64,000 nucleotides of DNA, from contig NZ_CP108514.1 in NCBI RefSeq assembly GCF_035989305.1, positions 10,123,597 through 10,187,596 of the forward strand, read 5' to 3'. The notes beneath the pieces are model-generated. The model was not told where the DNA came from, made no database searches, and was given only the letters and a program-made list of their open reading frames with translations. Position numbers and translations under genes: made by a program. Each line of letters opens with the position of its first letter. Within the stretch, counting starts at the first letter, position 1. Below are positions 41,807 to 50,956 of the stretch, in pieces. This DNA comes from Streptomyces sp. NBC_01233 (GTDB lineage: Bacteria > Actinomycetota > Actinomycetes > Streptomycetales > Streptomycetaceae).

Positions 41807-42477
41807 CGACGCGCCGGAGGCATCGACCTGGCCTGGCCGATCGCGACCAGCGCGCGGTCCAGGACCTCCTGGACCTGGCCGAGGGCCGAGATCGTGGTCA
41901 CCAGGCCCTGAGCCTGGTAGTGGTCGACGACCGGCGCCGTCTCGCTGCGATAAACCTCCAGTCGCTTACGAACGGTTGTCTCGCGGTCGTCATCGCGCTG
42001 GTACAGCTCACCGCCGCAGACGTCGCAGGCTCCCGCCACCTCAGGCGGGCTGTAGTCGACGTGGAAGACGTGTTCGCGGTCCTGACGGCACAACCGTCGT
42101 CCAGCAATCCGCCTGACCACCTGGGCCTCGGGAATCTCCAGGTCCAGCACGGCATCCAGCCTCGACTTCGAGCCGGCCAGGATGCCGTCCAGCGCCTCCG
42201 CCTGGGCAAGATTGCGGGGGAAGCCGTCCAGCAGGAATCCGCGCTCGGTGTCCGGACGGGCAAGGCGCTCTTTGAACACCCCGATTGTGACCTCGTCCGG
42301 CGCCAGAAGGCCAGCGCGCATGTGCGTCCGGGCGCTCTGCCCGAGCTCGGTGCCCTGGTCGATGTGCTCGCGGAAGAGGTCACCGGTGGAGATGTGCTGG
42401 ATCGACAGATGCGCGGCAAGGCGCACCGCCTGCGTGCCCTTGCCAGCTCCGGGCGGCCCGATCAGGAGGACGCGCAT
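41761..42477 (-). CDS. adk: Adenylate kinase paralogue
   Basis: 238 residues. P-loop VLLIGPPGAGKGTQ (7-20), NMP-binding STGDLFRE, GFLLDGFPRN, and a long LID with DREHVFHVDYSPPEVAGACD / VCGGELYQRDDD, containing Cys ligands of a zinc LID. It interconverts ATP+AMP and 2 ADP. ATG 42477 follows AGGAGG. The last ~25 residues read into an unrelated FtsK fragment, so the native C-terminus is lost but the fold looks complete. It lacks ribosomal-protein neighbours, so probably not the housekeeping copy. Confidence 0.88.
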   Translation of the reverse strand: MRVLLIGPPGAGKGTQAVRLAAHLSIQHISTGDLFREHIDQGTELGQSARTHMRAGLLAPDEVTIGVFKERLARPDTERGFLLDGFPRNLAQAEALDGILAGSKSRLDAVLDLEIPEAQVVRRIAGRRLCRQDREHVFHVDYSPPEVAGACDVCGGELYQRDDDRETTVRKRLEVYRSETAPVVDHYQAQGLVTTISALGQVQEVLDRALVAIGQARSMPPARRAIDPSTGKVRGCCR

Positions 42478-42797
42478 CGATGAGGTGTCCCTTCGCCATG
42501 CGTGGCCATCATGTCGTCTCTGGGACACACGATCGCCGCGCACTGATGTCATTGCCCATCCGGTAAGCCACCCCCTGGCGGTGGGGATAACCACACCATG
42601 GGACATCGCCGCGTTGAGGTTGATGCTCCTCCGGTCTCGGTCCCTGATCGTTCGGACAGAGCCAGGTCCAGGCCGAAACGATGAGCACCGTTCCGGTGGC
42701 CGATCAGGGTTCAGAACAGGTACTTAGCTTGTTCTGCAACCTTGGGCTGGGCACCTGCCGTTTGGCCCGCTCGCGGGCCAGTGGCAAAGTGCGCCGG
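42478..42797. other. Spacer, no gene seen
   Basis: Holds the adk upstream region and, on the other side, the VOC gene leader. The mid-section (about 42620-42760) has lower GC and no protein-like frame. No repeat or RNA recognised. Confidence 0.5.
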
Positions 42798-43169
42798 ATG
42801 ATCGGACACCTGTACACCGTTGTCATCGACTGCCCCGACCCGGATGAACTCGCCGGTTTCTACGAAAAGCTGCTGTCGCTCTCACGGCAGGCGGACACCG
42901 GCGACTTCGTCGTGCTCCAGAACGCGGCGGGCGCACCGGTGGTCCTCTTCCAGCGGGTAGACGACTTTCGCGCGCCTCGATGGACGGATTCCGCGCGTCC
43001 TCAGCAGATGCACATCGACGTGATGGTCACGGACCTCGATACGGCTGAGGCCCAGGTACTCGCCCTCGGTGCGACGCTGCTGGATGGTTCGGACAAGCCG
43101 ATCGGTTACCGCGTCTACGAGGACCCCGTCGGCCACCCCTTCTGCCTGATCACTCCCGAGGGAGCCTGA
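42798..43169 (+). CDS. VOC-family protein
   Basis: 123 residues: MIGHLYTVVIDCPDPDELAG, FYEKLLSLSRQADTGDFVVL, MHIDVMVTDLDTAEAQVLAL and YEDPVGHPFCLITPEG. A single VOC module of the glyoxalase-like (Glyoxalase_6) subgroup. ATG follows GCGCCGG, weak as an RBS; an upstream in-frame start is not better. Small-molecule ligand unknown. Confidence 0.85.
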   Translation: MIGHLYTVVIDCPDPDELAGFYEKLLSLSRQADTGDFVVLQNAAGAPVVLFQRVDDFRAPRWTDSARPQQMHIDVMVTDLDTAEAQVLALGATLLDGSDKPIGYRVYEDPVGHPFCLITPEGA

Positions 43170-43199
43170 CCTCGCCATGAGGGGTCCGGCGTCGAAAAT

Positions 43200-43727
43200 G
43201 ACTCGCACTTAGCCGCTGACCTGGGCATTCTCCAGTCCGCCGCCGAAGCTGGCCAAGCGCACGGACGCTTCCACCCCTTCGCCTCCTTCATGCAGATGGC
43301 ACGCCCCGACGCCGAGCCCGACCCGCCGACGACAGCGTCCGAGGACGACGGGAGCGCAGTCGCGCACTCGTCGACGGGGTTGTCGCCATGGGCGGTCGCG
43401 GGCGGCGGCCTCGACGCCGAGTTCCACATCGGCCTGGCCGTCCCCGGTGCCTCGTTCGCCTGGGACGCAAGCGGCAACCACGCCCACACCCGCCTTCAGG
43501 TCCGGGATCCCGCCACCGGATCCTGGGCGACCGTTGACTACGACGGCCGCACCGCGGCCGACTTCGCCGTCGCCCAGGCAGGGCCCCGGCGGCTGTGGGA
43601 CGAGATCACCACCGCATTCAGCCGGTGGGAGGAGTTCGGCCGGCCGAGCGTCGACAGGTACGGCGTGACCGTGGCGGCGGGTCGAACCGTGGTGTGGGCG
43701 GGATCTCCTGCGAGCCCGGTTCGATGA
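43200..43727 (+). pseudogene. PCMT-type methyltransferase, C-terminal fragment
   Basis: Reads HLAADLGILQSAAEAGQAHG, GRFHPFASFMQMARP, AVPGASFAWDASGNHAHTRL, DPATGSWATVDYDGR and GPRRLWDEITTAFSRWEEFG. The last blocks are the C-terminal domain found in protein-L-isoaspartate-type O-methyltransferases, including those of ATP-grasp peptide maturation systems. The SAM-binding half is missing. The rest, to 43923, has only a short minus-strand scrap ending in Cys-Cys. Confidence 0.55.
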
Positions 43728-43923
43728 TCAGCCGGATTTCCTGCAGCAGCGGTGACGCCCTTCGAGGTCGGGAAGCTTCGCGACCCAGTCCCTCGCCTGC
43801 TCGGGGGTGAGCCGGTCCTTCCCATCCGGAAGACTCCTCGGCGGGAATGAAGGTGTTCCTGTGGGACCGCGCGGGCTCGTCGACTGCGAGCGGACCTGGG
43901 GTGAGCAGCTGCACCCGTCGGAT

Positions 43924-44934
43924 TCACCCCGGGAACCGGCCTGTGGAGCGCAGGTGCCAGCGGCGCTCGGCATAGGCCAGGTCGTCCCGCCACAGCCGGG
44001 CCGCCGCAGTGCGCATCATCGGGCGGAGGAGCGGGGCGGCCCAGCGGGCGAACGCGAAGCCCGGCCTGTCAGAAGCGGCCACCACGGCCTCGGTCACCAC
44101 CGTGCGCGGACGACCTCGTCCGTCTGGGCCGAGCGGGGTCGCGTGTGTCTCCACCACCGAGCCCACACCTTCCCCCTCGGTGATGTGCATGACGACGGTG
44201 CGTGGCTCAGGAGCACTGAAGACCGCCTGCACCGGTACGACCAGTCGCCCGGCGACTTTGAAGGAGACATCGACGGTAAAGCGGTCCCCGGTGTCGTGTC
44301 CGCCGGGCTGGCCGACGACCGTGAGGTCTACGAAGGAGTACGGGTGGAACCAGGCCCCGTGCCATGGATCCAGGCGATTGGCCACGACGTCCTCGGGTTC
44401 GCAAAGCCCTGTGCCCTCGTACACCGCGGTCACTCCGCGAGTGAGAGCCGGCCGGACCGGTACGACGGGGGCATCCAGGGGCTCCTCCCCTCCAGCCTCG
44501 TCGAGCCGCACCCACAACAGGATCCCGTCGTCGAAGGCCGGCAACGGCTCCCAGCCCGCGAACGAGGTGCCGTCGAGGGCGAGTCCGTGCCAATGGCACA
44601 CCAGCGTTCCGCACCGGACCGGGCTCTCTGCCAAGGGCGCTCCGAGGTGGGGGCAGACACCGGGTCCGGCGTGGAGCCGGCCGTCGGTGTCGCGCCAGAG
44701 CACGACCTCATGGCCAGCTACGGTGCGGGCCACGGGGCGGTCGTCGCCCAGCGCGGAGGACGACCCCACGACGTACCAGTTCCCTGACGGCCGGGCCTGC
44801 GCCCGTTTCAGCGCTTCGGTGATCAGGCTGGGCCTGGCGTCGCGCCAGGTGGGCTGCTGCCGACCCCACGGGACGGGCCGGCGGCGCAGTGAAAGGGGCA
44901 GACGGCCACGCCGTGGCGACCATTCGGGATTCAT
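43924..44934 (-). CDS. crtV: Rieske 2Fe-2S protein of the carotenoid operon (crtV position)
   Basis: 336 residues. The Rieske signature is CPHLGAPL (about 95) and CHWHG (about 113), preceded by [22 protein letters not shown]-terminal START-like part ([19 protein letters not shown].., [20 protein letters not shown]) resembles the alpha subunit of ring-hydroxylating oxygenases or DUF5914 proteins. It is the fourth gene of crtE-I-B-V, and its ATG overlaps the crtB stop. By position it is crtV; a redox step on the carotenoid is inferred. Confidence 0.8.
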   Translation of the reverse strand: MNPEWSPRRGRLPLSLRRRPVPWGRQQPTWRDARPSLITEALKRAQARPSGNWYVVGSSSALGDDRPVARTVAGHEVVLWRDTDGRLHAGPGVCPHLGAPLAESPVRCGTLVCHWHGLALDGTSFAGWEPLPAFDDGILLWVRLDEAGGEEPLDAPVVPVRPALTRGVTAVYEGTGLCEPEDVVANRLDPWHGAWFHPYSFVDLTVVGQPGGHDTGDRFTVDVSFKVAGRLVVPVQAVFSAPEPRTVVMHITEGEGVGSVVETHATPLGPDGRGRPRTVVTEAVVAASDRPGFAFARWAAPLLRPMMRTAAARLWRDDLAYAERRWHLRSTGRFPG

Positions 44935-45941
44935 ACGACCTCCTCGGGGACCGGCCGGGTCGGGTCGGCGGGCGGCGCTGGGGGTGACGTGGTGGGCGCC
45001 GGGCGCAAGCAGTGGCGCAGCCTGATCGCCGCCACCTGAACCAGTGCACCGGCCGCGACCGTGGCACGTCTGCGGCGCGACACCACGGCCCGCTGGTGCA
45101 GCACGGCATAGCCGTCGCGCGCGATGGCGTCCAAGATGCTCCCGTACAAGGCGTACGCGGTGCGGATGCAGGGCCGGGACACCGGATCGAGCATCGCGAG
45201 ACCAAGTTGCGCCTGTCGGTAGACGCCGCGGGTGAGCGCCTCGAACTCCCGCAGGGCGGCCAGCACGCGGCGGTCCTGGCGGCCCGTGCACCGGCACCAG
45301 TGCAGCAGCTCCCGCTCGACGCCGTGCCCGGCCAGCAGGTCTTCCGGCAGATACACGCGCCCACGGTCGAGGTCCTCGCCGACGTCCCGCAGGAAGTTGG
45401 TGAGCTGGAAAGCGACCCCGAGGGCTGCCGCGTGCGGCTCGGCCTCCTCCTGCGGCACCACCGTGCCCAGCACCGGCAGCATCTGCAGGCCGATCACGGC
45501 CGCCGAGCCGTGCATGTAGCCGCACAGGTCGGCATAGGTGGGGTACGCCGTCACCACCAGGTCGGACCGCATCGCGGTCATGAAGTCCTGGAAAAGGCGG
45601 TGATCAATGGCGTACCGGCGAGCGGTATCGGCCAGGGCCGCCACCACCGGTTCGCCGCCCTCCCCCTGGTGCAGCCCCTTGTCCAGCCGCCGCTGCAGTG
45701 CCGCCAGCCGGGCACGACGCAGACCGTCGTCCGTGCCGGGAACGTTCGAGTCGACGATGTCGTCGGCCCACCTGGCGAACCCGTACAGCGCGTGCACGGC
45801 GGGCCTGCGTTCAACGGGGAGGAGCCGGGTGGCCAGGAAGTACGTCTTCCCGTGCGCCGCATTCAGGTCGCGGCAGCGGCGGTACGCCGCCCGCAGCGCC
45901 GGGTCGGTGATGCCGGCCGCGTCGAGTTCGCGTCGCGTCAT
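44931..45941 (-). CDS. crtB: Phytoene synthase
   Basis: 336 residues. Trans-isoprenyl diphosphate synthase fold with two Asp-rich motifs: [13 protein letters not shown] (about 55) and [20 protein letters not shown] (about 181), plus YCMHG-like YGYMHGSAA region. It condenses two GGPP to phytoene. Coupled by ATGA overlaps to crtI upstream and the Rieske gene downstream. Full length; tail is Pro/Thr-rich. Confidence 0.96.
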   Translation of the reverse strand: MTRRELDAAGITDPALRAAYRRCRDLNAAHGKTYFLATRLLPVERRPAVHALYGFARWADDIVDSNVPGTDDGLRRARLAALQRRLDKGLHQGEGGEPVVAALADTARRYAIDHRLFQDFMTAMRSDLVVTAYPTYADLCGYMHGSAAVIGLQMLPVLGTVVPQEEAEPHAAALGVAFQLTNFLRDVGEDLDRGRVYLPEDLLAGHGVERELLHWCRCTGRQDRRVLAALREFEALTRGVYRQAQLGLAMLDPVSRPCIRTAYALYGSILDAIARDGYAVLHQRAVVSRRRRATVAAGALVQVAAIRLRHCLRPAPTTSPPAPPADPTRPVPEEVV

Positions 45942-47458
45942 CGGGTTGCCCCTGTGGAGCGCGAGGAGGCGCGCCGGGTGCCGCCCGTGATCCGGGCCGC
46001 CGCCAGCTTCCCCGACACCAGCGCGGTGGGAACGCCCACGCCGGGGGTGGTGCCGCAGCCGGCCAGGACGGCGTTCGCCGTACCGCGGATCAGGTTGCGC
46101 GGCCGGAACGGCCCTGTCTGCAGGAAGGTGTGGGCGGCGGAGAAGGGGGTGCCCGCCGCATGCCCCTGGCCGGCCCAGTCGGCTGGGGTGACGAGGCATT
46201 CGTTCTCGATGGCGGCCTCGATGCCGCCGAGGCCGCGCCGTTCCAGCTCGCGCAGCAGGTTGTCCCGGTAGCGGGGGCCGAGCTCGCCCCAGGCAGCCCC
46301 TGCGGGGCCGATCTCGGTGTTGGGGCAGGGGGCGAGGATGTAGTGCAGATGCCGACCCGGTGGGGCGAGAGTGGGGTCGGTGGCCGTCGGCCGTGTGATG
46401 AGGAGGGACGGATCACTCATCAGCCTTCCCTGCCGGGTGAGCTCGTCGAACGTGCTCCGCCAGGCGGCACCGAACGAGATCGTGTGGTGGGCCAGTTGCG
46501 GCCAGGTGCGGTCCGTGCCCGCGTGCAGCACGACGGCGGAGGGGGAGTGCCGCAGCTTCACCGGCCTGCGCGGCCGGTGGCCGAGGAGCCGGTAGCTGCC
46601 GGGCAGGTCCGGGGTGAGGACGACCGCGTCGCAGGGGATGCGGTCCTTCGCGGTGACAACGGCGGTGATCCGTCCGCCGGAGCGCTCCAGGCCGGTCACC
46701 GGCTCACCGAACCGCAGCTCGGCGCCCGCGTCGGCGGCTGCGTCCGCCATGGCCTGCGGCAGAGCGTGCATGCCGCCGCGCGGGAAGTACACCCCGGCCA
46801 CCGTGTCCATGTAGGCGATGACCGCGTAGGCGGCGAGTGCCCGGGCCGGCGGCACACCCGCGTACAGGGCTTGGAAGGAGAAGACCCGTTGCAGCCGCTC
46901 GTCCTTCAGGAATCCGGCGATGCGCCGGTCCAGGCGCCCGAAGCCGCCGAGCGCCGCCAGCCGGGCGAGGTCACCGGTCAGCAGGTCCAGCGGCGAGTCG
47001 AAGTTCGCGTCGATGAAGCGGCGCATCTGTACCCGGTAGAGCTGCTCCAGCCAGGCGCGCAGCCGCCGGTAGCCCGCCGCCTCACCGGCCCCGGCGAACC
47101 GCTCGACCGCTGCAGCCATCGCCTCGCCTTCGGTGTGCACGTCCAGGGTGCTGCCGTCGGCGAACGACGCCCGGTAGGCCGGGTGCAGCGGGATCAGCTC
47201 CACCCGCCGGTCCAGGCTGTCGCCGACCGCCGCGAAGGCTTCATCGGCGAGGTCGGGCATGGTCAACACGGTCGGGCCGGTGTCGATCCGGTATCCGCCC
47301 CGCAGGAGGCGCCCTGCCCGCCCGCCGGCCAGCGCGTCCCGTTCGACCACGGTGACCCGGCGCCCTGCGCCCAGCAGGTGCAGAGCCGCCGACAGGCCGG
47401 CCAGACCCGCCCCCACGATCACCACGTGGTCCGTGCGGCCGCTCACGGTACGGGTCAT
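45938..47458 (-). CDS. crtI: Phytoene desaturase
   Basis: 506 residues. N-terminal FAD dinucleotide fold [20 protein letters not shown] (10-29), [20 protein letters not shown], and the C-terminal bacterial CrtI signature near [30 protein letters not shown]. It introduces conjugated double bases into phytoene to give lycopene. The ATG overlaps the crtE stop. Normal length, no disruption. Confidence 0.96.
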   Translation of the reverse strand: MTRTVSGRTDHVVIVGAGLAGLSAALHLLGAGRRVTVVERDALAGGRAGRLLRGGYRIDTGPTVLTMPDLADEAFAAVGDSLDRRVELIPLHPAYRASFADGSTLDVHTEGEAMAAAVERFAGAGEAAGYRRLRAWLEQLYRVQMRRFIDANFDSPLDLLTGDLARLAALGGFGRLDRRIAGFLKDERLQRVFSFQALYAGVPPARALAAYAVIAYMDTVAGVYFPRGGMHALPQAMADAAADAGAELRFGEPVTGLERSGGRITAVVTAKDRIPCDAVVLTPDLPGSYRLLGHRPRRPVKLRHSPSAVVLHAGTDRTWPQLAHHTISFGAAWRSTFDELTRQGRLMSDPSLLITRPTATDPTLAPPGRHLHYILAPCPNTEIGPAGAAWGELGPRYRDNLLRELERRGLGGIEAAIENECLVTPADWAGQGHAAGTPFSAAHTFLQTGPFRPRNLIRGTANAVLAGCGTTPGVGVPTALVSGKLAAARITGGTRRASSRSTGATR

Positions 47459-48783
47459 CGCCCGGCCCCTGGTGCGCCAGAACCGGCCGTGGTGGCAGCG
47501 GACGCGGAACGTGAGCGGGCGGGCGGGTCGTCCGCGGCTCGAGAAGTCACCTGCGCGATCAGTAGCCCACGCAGTCGGCCCGCGGCGTCCGCGTCAAGCA
47601 GGGCGCCGTCGAAGTGACGCATTCCCCGGGCCGCCAGGCGCTCGATCTTCGCCCCGACCGCCGCCCGGGCGCCCGTCCGAACCAGCACCTCCCGCACCTC
47701 GTCGAGGCCTTCGCGTGAAAGGTCCTCGTTCCCGAGGGCTCTTTCCAGCACCTCCAGGGCCGGCCGGTCGGCGGCGGCCTCGGCGCGCGCGACCGCCAGC
47801 GCGGCCAGATAGGTCGGCTTTCCTTCGCGGATGTCCCCTCCGCAGCCCTTGCCGGTGTGCCGCGGATCGCCGAAGACGTCCTCGAGGTCGTCGCGCAACT
47901 GGAAGGCCATGCCCACGCAGCGCCCCGCCGAGCACAGCGCCCGCATGGTCCGGCAGTCCGCGCCCGCCACCGCAGCACCCAGCGCCAAAGGCCGCTCGAC
48001 CGAGTACAAGGCGCTCTTGAGGCGGGCGGCGCGCAGCGCCTGCGCCGTGGAGCGCGACCCGGTCAGCTGGCCCTGGAGGTCGAGGAACTGACCTGCCACC
48101 ATCTCGGTACGCATATCGCTCCAGACCTCACGCACGGCGGTCGCCGTCCATGGGTCGAGGGCTGTCTCCGCCACAATGTCGTCCGCCCATACGAGGGCCA
48201 GGTCCCCGGCCAGGACCGCGACCGCCTCGCCGAAACGGGCGGCGCGGGCCGGCGATGCCGCACTGCTGTAGCTGTCCCGCACCTCGGTGTGGAGCGCCGG
48301 ACGGCCGCGCCGAAGAGCCGAACCGTCCATCACGTCGTCGTGGACCAAGGCACAGGTCTGGAGCAGTTCGAGCGCCGCGCCGATGCGCAAGGCGGCCGAG
48401 GCCGTCGGCTCATCACCCCCGCCGCAGGCGCGCATCGACCACCAGACGAACTGCGAGCGGGTGCGCTTGCCACCCTCCCGGGTGAAGCGCGCGACGCGCT
48501 CGGCCAGTTCCCCGGCGAACTCAGCGTCCAGCACACCGGCCCGGGTGAGCCGGTCGGCGAGCACCTGCTCCAGCGCGTCCCCGATCGCGGATCGCACGTC
48601 CGCATCCACGGCCGCGGAGTCTACCGCCAACGTGGCGCCGTCCCGGGCATGCGCGCCGTCCACGGCGTCGACGGCCGCCCGGCCGGCCCGACGGCGCCGC
48701 TGAGCGGACCCCGAGAGGGCCACCAGGCGGGGGACGGGCGGCGGTGCGGCCGCGGACTTGTCCTTCGCCTGGGTGCGGCGCAT
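47455..48783 (-). CDS. crtE: Geranylgeranyl diphosphate synthase
   Basis: 442 residues from ATG 48783 (AGAGGA seven bases upstream). First Asp-rich motif ALVHDDVMDGSALRRGRP, second GMAFQLRDDLEDVFGD, with GDLALVWADD between them. The N-terminus carries a ~50-residue Ala/Arg-rich extension common in actinobacterial CrtE. It builds the C20 precursor for phytoene. First gene of the crtEIBV operon, divergent from crtYTU. Confidence 0.95.
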   Translation of the reverse strand: MRRTQAKDKSAAAPPPVPRLVALSGSAQRRRRAGRAAVDAVDGAHARDGATLAVDSAAVDADVRSAIGDALEQVLADRLTRAGVLDAEFAGELAERVARFTREGGKRTRSQFVWWSMRACGGGDEPTASAALRIGAALELLQTCALVHDDVMDGSALRRGRPALHTEVRDSYSSAASPARAARFGEAVAVLAGDLALVWADDIVAETALDPWTATAVREVWSDMRTEMVAGQFLDLQGQLTGSRSTAQALRAARLKSALYSVERPLALGAAVAGADCRTMRALCSAGRCVGMAFQLRDDLEDVFGDPRHTGKGCGGDIREGKPTYLAALAVARAEAAADRPALEVLERALGNEDLSREGLDEVREVLVRTGARAAVGAKIERLAARGMRHFDGALLDADAAGRLRGLLIAQVTSRAADDPPARSRSASAATTAGSGAPGAGR

Positions 48784-49018
48784 CCCGGTTCCTCTCATCG
48801 TGGTCTTCGACCGGTCGTGGTGTCGATCGCTCGACGCATGCTTCTTTGGTCCCTTCCCGTGATACGGATGCGGTTCGGAGCGGATACCCGAATGCGCGGG
48901 AATGCCATCGTGCGGATGCACCTGACCAGGTGACCTCGGCACGAGACCACATCCGATTCCACGCCGCGGCGGGAAACCCCAGCGCGTGAACGCCGACCCG
49001 GGAATGGAGGTAGCAGCT
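48784..49018. promoter_or_regulatory. Divergent crt promoter region
   Basis: The only space between the two crt operons, so both promoters must lie here. No strong palindrome. An in-frame GTG at 48986 lies before the preferred crtY start. In studied Streptomyces, crt operons are turned on by a light-responsive ECF sigma/LitR pair; neither gene is present in this window. Confidence 0.6.
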
Positions 49019-50200
49019 GTGCCGAAGGCGGACGTGGCGCTCATCGGAGCAGGCGCCGCAGGCTTGTCCCTGGCCCACCGGCTGAACGAACACGGTGCCC
49101 CGGCCCCGTCCGTCATCCTCGTCGACGCCCCGCCCGGTCCGCTGCGTCCAGCCCCGCGCACCTGGTGCTTCTGGGAGTCCGGCCGCGGCCGCTTCGACGC
49201 CGCGGTGCGATCACAATGGCGCCACCTGCGGGTACGGCCACCCGCCGGCGCCCCGATCGACGTGAACATCGCACCGCTGCGGTACAAGATGATCCGCTCC
49301 CACGACTTCGAGTCGCTGGTCGCGCAGGACCTGGCGCACAGCCCCAACGTCCGGCGCCTGGAAGCGACCGTGGACGCCGTGGAGGAGACCCCGTCCGGCA
49401 CCCGGGTGCTGATGACCCGGCCCGACGGCAGCCGCGACGCCCTCAGGGCCCGCTGGGTGTTCGACTCACGTCCTCTGGGAAGCCTCCCGGCCGCCCGCAC
49501 CACCTTGCTGCAGCACTTCCGCGGCTGGTTCGTCCGGACCACCCGGCCCACCTTCGACCCCGGGACCGCGGAACTGATGGACTTCCGCACACCACAGCCC
49601 GCTGACGGTCTCTCCTTCGGCTACGTCCTGCCCACCGGCCCGCACGAAGCACTCGTCGAGTACACCGAGTTCTCCCCCCACGTACTGACGGACAGCGGCT
49701 ACGAGGCGGCGCTACGGCACTATGCCGCAGACGTCCTGGCCCTCGGCGAACTGGAGATCCTCGCCACCGAGACCGGCCTGATCCCCATGACAGACGCCCC
49801 CATCCCGCAACGCATCGGTGCATCGGTGTTCCGGATCGGTGCCGCCGGCGGCGCGACCCGCCCGTCCACCGGATACACCTTCGCCGGACTTCAGCGCCAG
49901 ACCCGGGCGGTCGCCGCCGCGCTGCGACAAGGCCGCGATCCGGTGCCCCCGGCCGCCCACTCCGTGCGGGCCCGCACCATGGACGCGGTCCTGCTGCGGG
50001 CCCTGGACAGCGGCCGGGTCGACGGCCCGGACCTGTTCTGCCGACTCTTCGCCCGTGTCCCGCCAGCCCGGCTCCTGCGCTTCCTCGATGGGCGCACGAA
50101 CCTGCTCGAGGACCTGTCCGTCGGCCGTCACGCCCCGGTCGGCCCCATGCTGCGCACCGTCGTCGAGCTGCCCCGCCTGCCGCGCCGTCCCTTCCTCTGA
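49019..50200 (+). CDS. crtY: Lycopene beta-cyclase
   Basis: 393 residues from GTG 49019, behind GGAGG at 49006-49010. N-terminal VALIGAGAAGLSLAHRLNEH is the FAD/NAD fold. RTWCFWESGRG, YKMIRSHDFESLVA, GLSFGYVLPTGPHEALVEYT (cyclase signature) and GGATRPSTGYTFAGLQRQTR follow. It cyclises both ends of lycopene to beta-carotene. First gene of crtYTU; crtT starts 36 bases on. Confidence 0.95.
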   Translation: MPKADVALIGAGAAGLSLAHRLNEHGAPAPSVILVDAPPGPLRPAPRTWCFWESGRGRFDAAVRSQWRHLRVRPPAGAPIDVNIAPLRYKMIRSHDFESLVAQDLAHSPNVRRLEATVDAVEETPSGTRVLMTRPDGSRDALRARWVFDSRPLGSLPAARTTLLQHFRGWFVRTTRPTFDPGTAELMDFRTPQPADGLSFGYVLPTGPHEALVEYTEFSPHVLTDSGYEAALRHYAADVLALGELEILATETGLIPMTDAPIPQRIGASVFRIGAAGGATRPSTGYTFAGLQRQTRAVAAALRQGRDPVPPAAHSVRARTMDAVLLRALDSGRVDGPDLFCRLFARVPPARLLRFLDGRTNLLEDLSVGRHAPVGPMLRTVVELPRLPRRPFL

Positions 50201-50236
50201 CCCTTGACCGGGCCACCACCAGCCTCTGGAGACCGC

Positions 50237-50956
50237 ATGACCCTGCTGCGCGACGAGGACCTCGCCGCCGCGTTCGACCACGCCTCCCGCACCTACGACG
50301 CCCTGGTCGCCGCGAACCCCGGCTACCACGCGCATCTGCGGCGCTCGGTGCGCCGCCTCGGCCTTCCCGCACAGGGAGAGGGGATGCGGGTCCTGGACCT
50401 CGGCTGCGGCACCGGCGCCTCGACGGCAGCGATCCGGTCCGTCCTCCCGGCCGCACACATCACGGCCGTCGACGCATCCGCCGGCATGCTGGCGAAAGCC
50501 GCCGCCAAACCGTGGGCGGACGGCGTGCGCTTCATCCATGCACCGGCCGAGCACCTGAAGGACGCGGGCGTCCACGGACCGTTCGACGCCGTATTCGCCG
50601 CCTACCTCTTCCGCAACCTCACCGATCCCGACGCCGTCCTCAACACCGTGCGCAGCGTGCTGCGACCGGGCGGCCGGCTCGCCGCGCACGAATACAGCCT
50701 CAGCGGCCGGCGCACCGACCGTGCCGTGTGGACGCTGGTGTGCCGCGGCATCGTCCAGCCCGCCGCCACCCTGCTGGGGGACGGACCCCTCTACCGCCAC
50801 CTGTGGCGCAGCGTCGTCCACTTCGACCCAACCGACCGGTTCGCCACCCGCATCCGCGAAGCCGGCTTCCACAAGGTCCGCGCCCTGCCCTTGCCGGGCT
50901 GGCAGACAGGCATCACCCACACCTTCGTCGCCGCCCGCCCGGAAGGCCCCCGATGA
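50237..50956 (+). CDS. crtT: Carotenoid-cluster methyltransferase
   Basis: 239 residues. UbiE/COQ5-like: VLDLGCGTGASTAAIRSV (motif I), ITAVDASAGML, FAAYLFRNLTDPDAVL and LRPGGRLAAHEYSLSG. ATG 50237 follows TGGAG; an earlier GTG at 50204 is less likely. Its stop overlaps the crtU ATG. The modified position is not deducible from sequence. Confidence 0.92.
   Translation: MTLLRDEDLAAAFDHASRTYDALVAANPGYHAHLRRSVRRLGLPAQGEGMRVLDLGCGTGASTAAIRSVLPAAHITAVDASAGMLAKAAAKPWADGVRFIHAPAEHLKDAGVHGPFDAVFAAYLFRNLTDPDAVLNTVRSVLRPGGRLAAHEYSLSGRRTDRAVWTLVCRGIVQPAATLLGDGPLYRHLWRSVVHFDPTDRFATRIREAGFHKVRALPLPGWQTGITHTFVAARPEGPR

Noticed and set aside
43728..43973. Cys-Cys-ending minus-strand ORF as a RiPP precursor
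   Set aside because: No proper start or RBS, and the frame changes within 40 codons; too weak to list as a gene.
47455..49590. 711-codon version of crtE
   Set aside because: The upstream extension crosses the divergent promoter and crtY; the ATG at 48783 has an RBS and family-like length.
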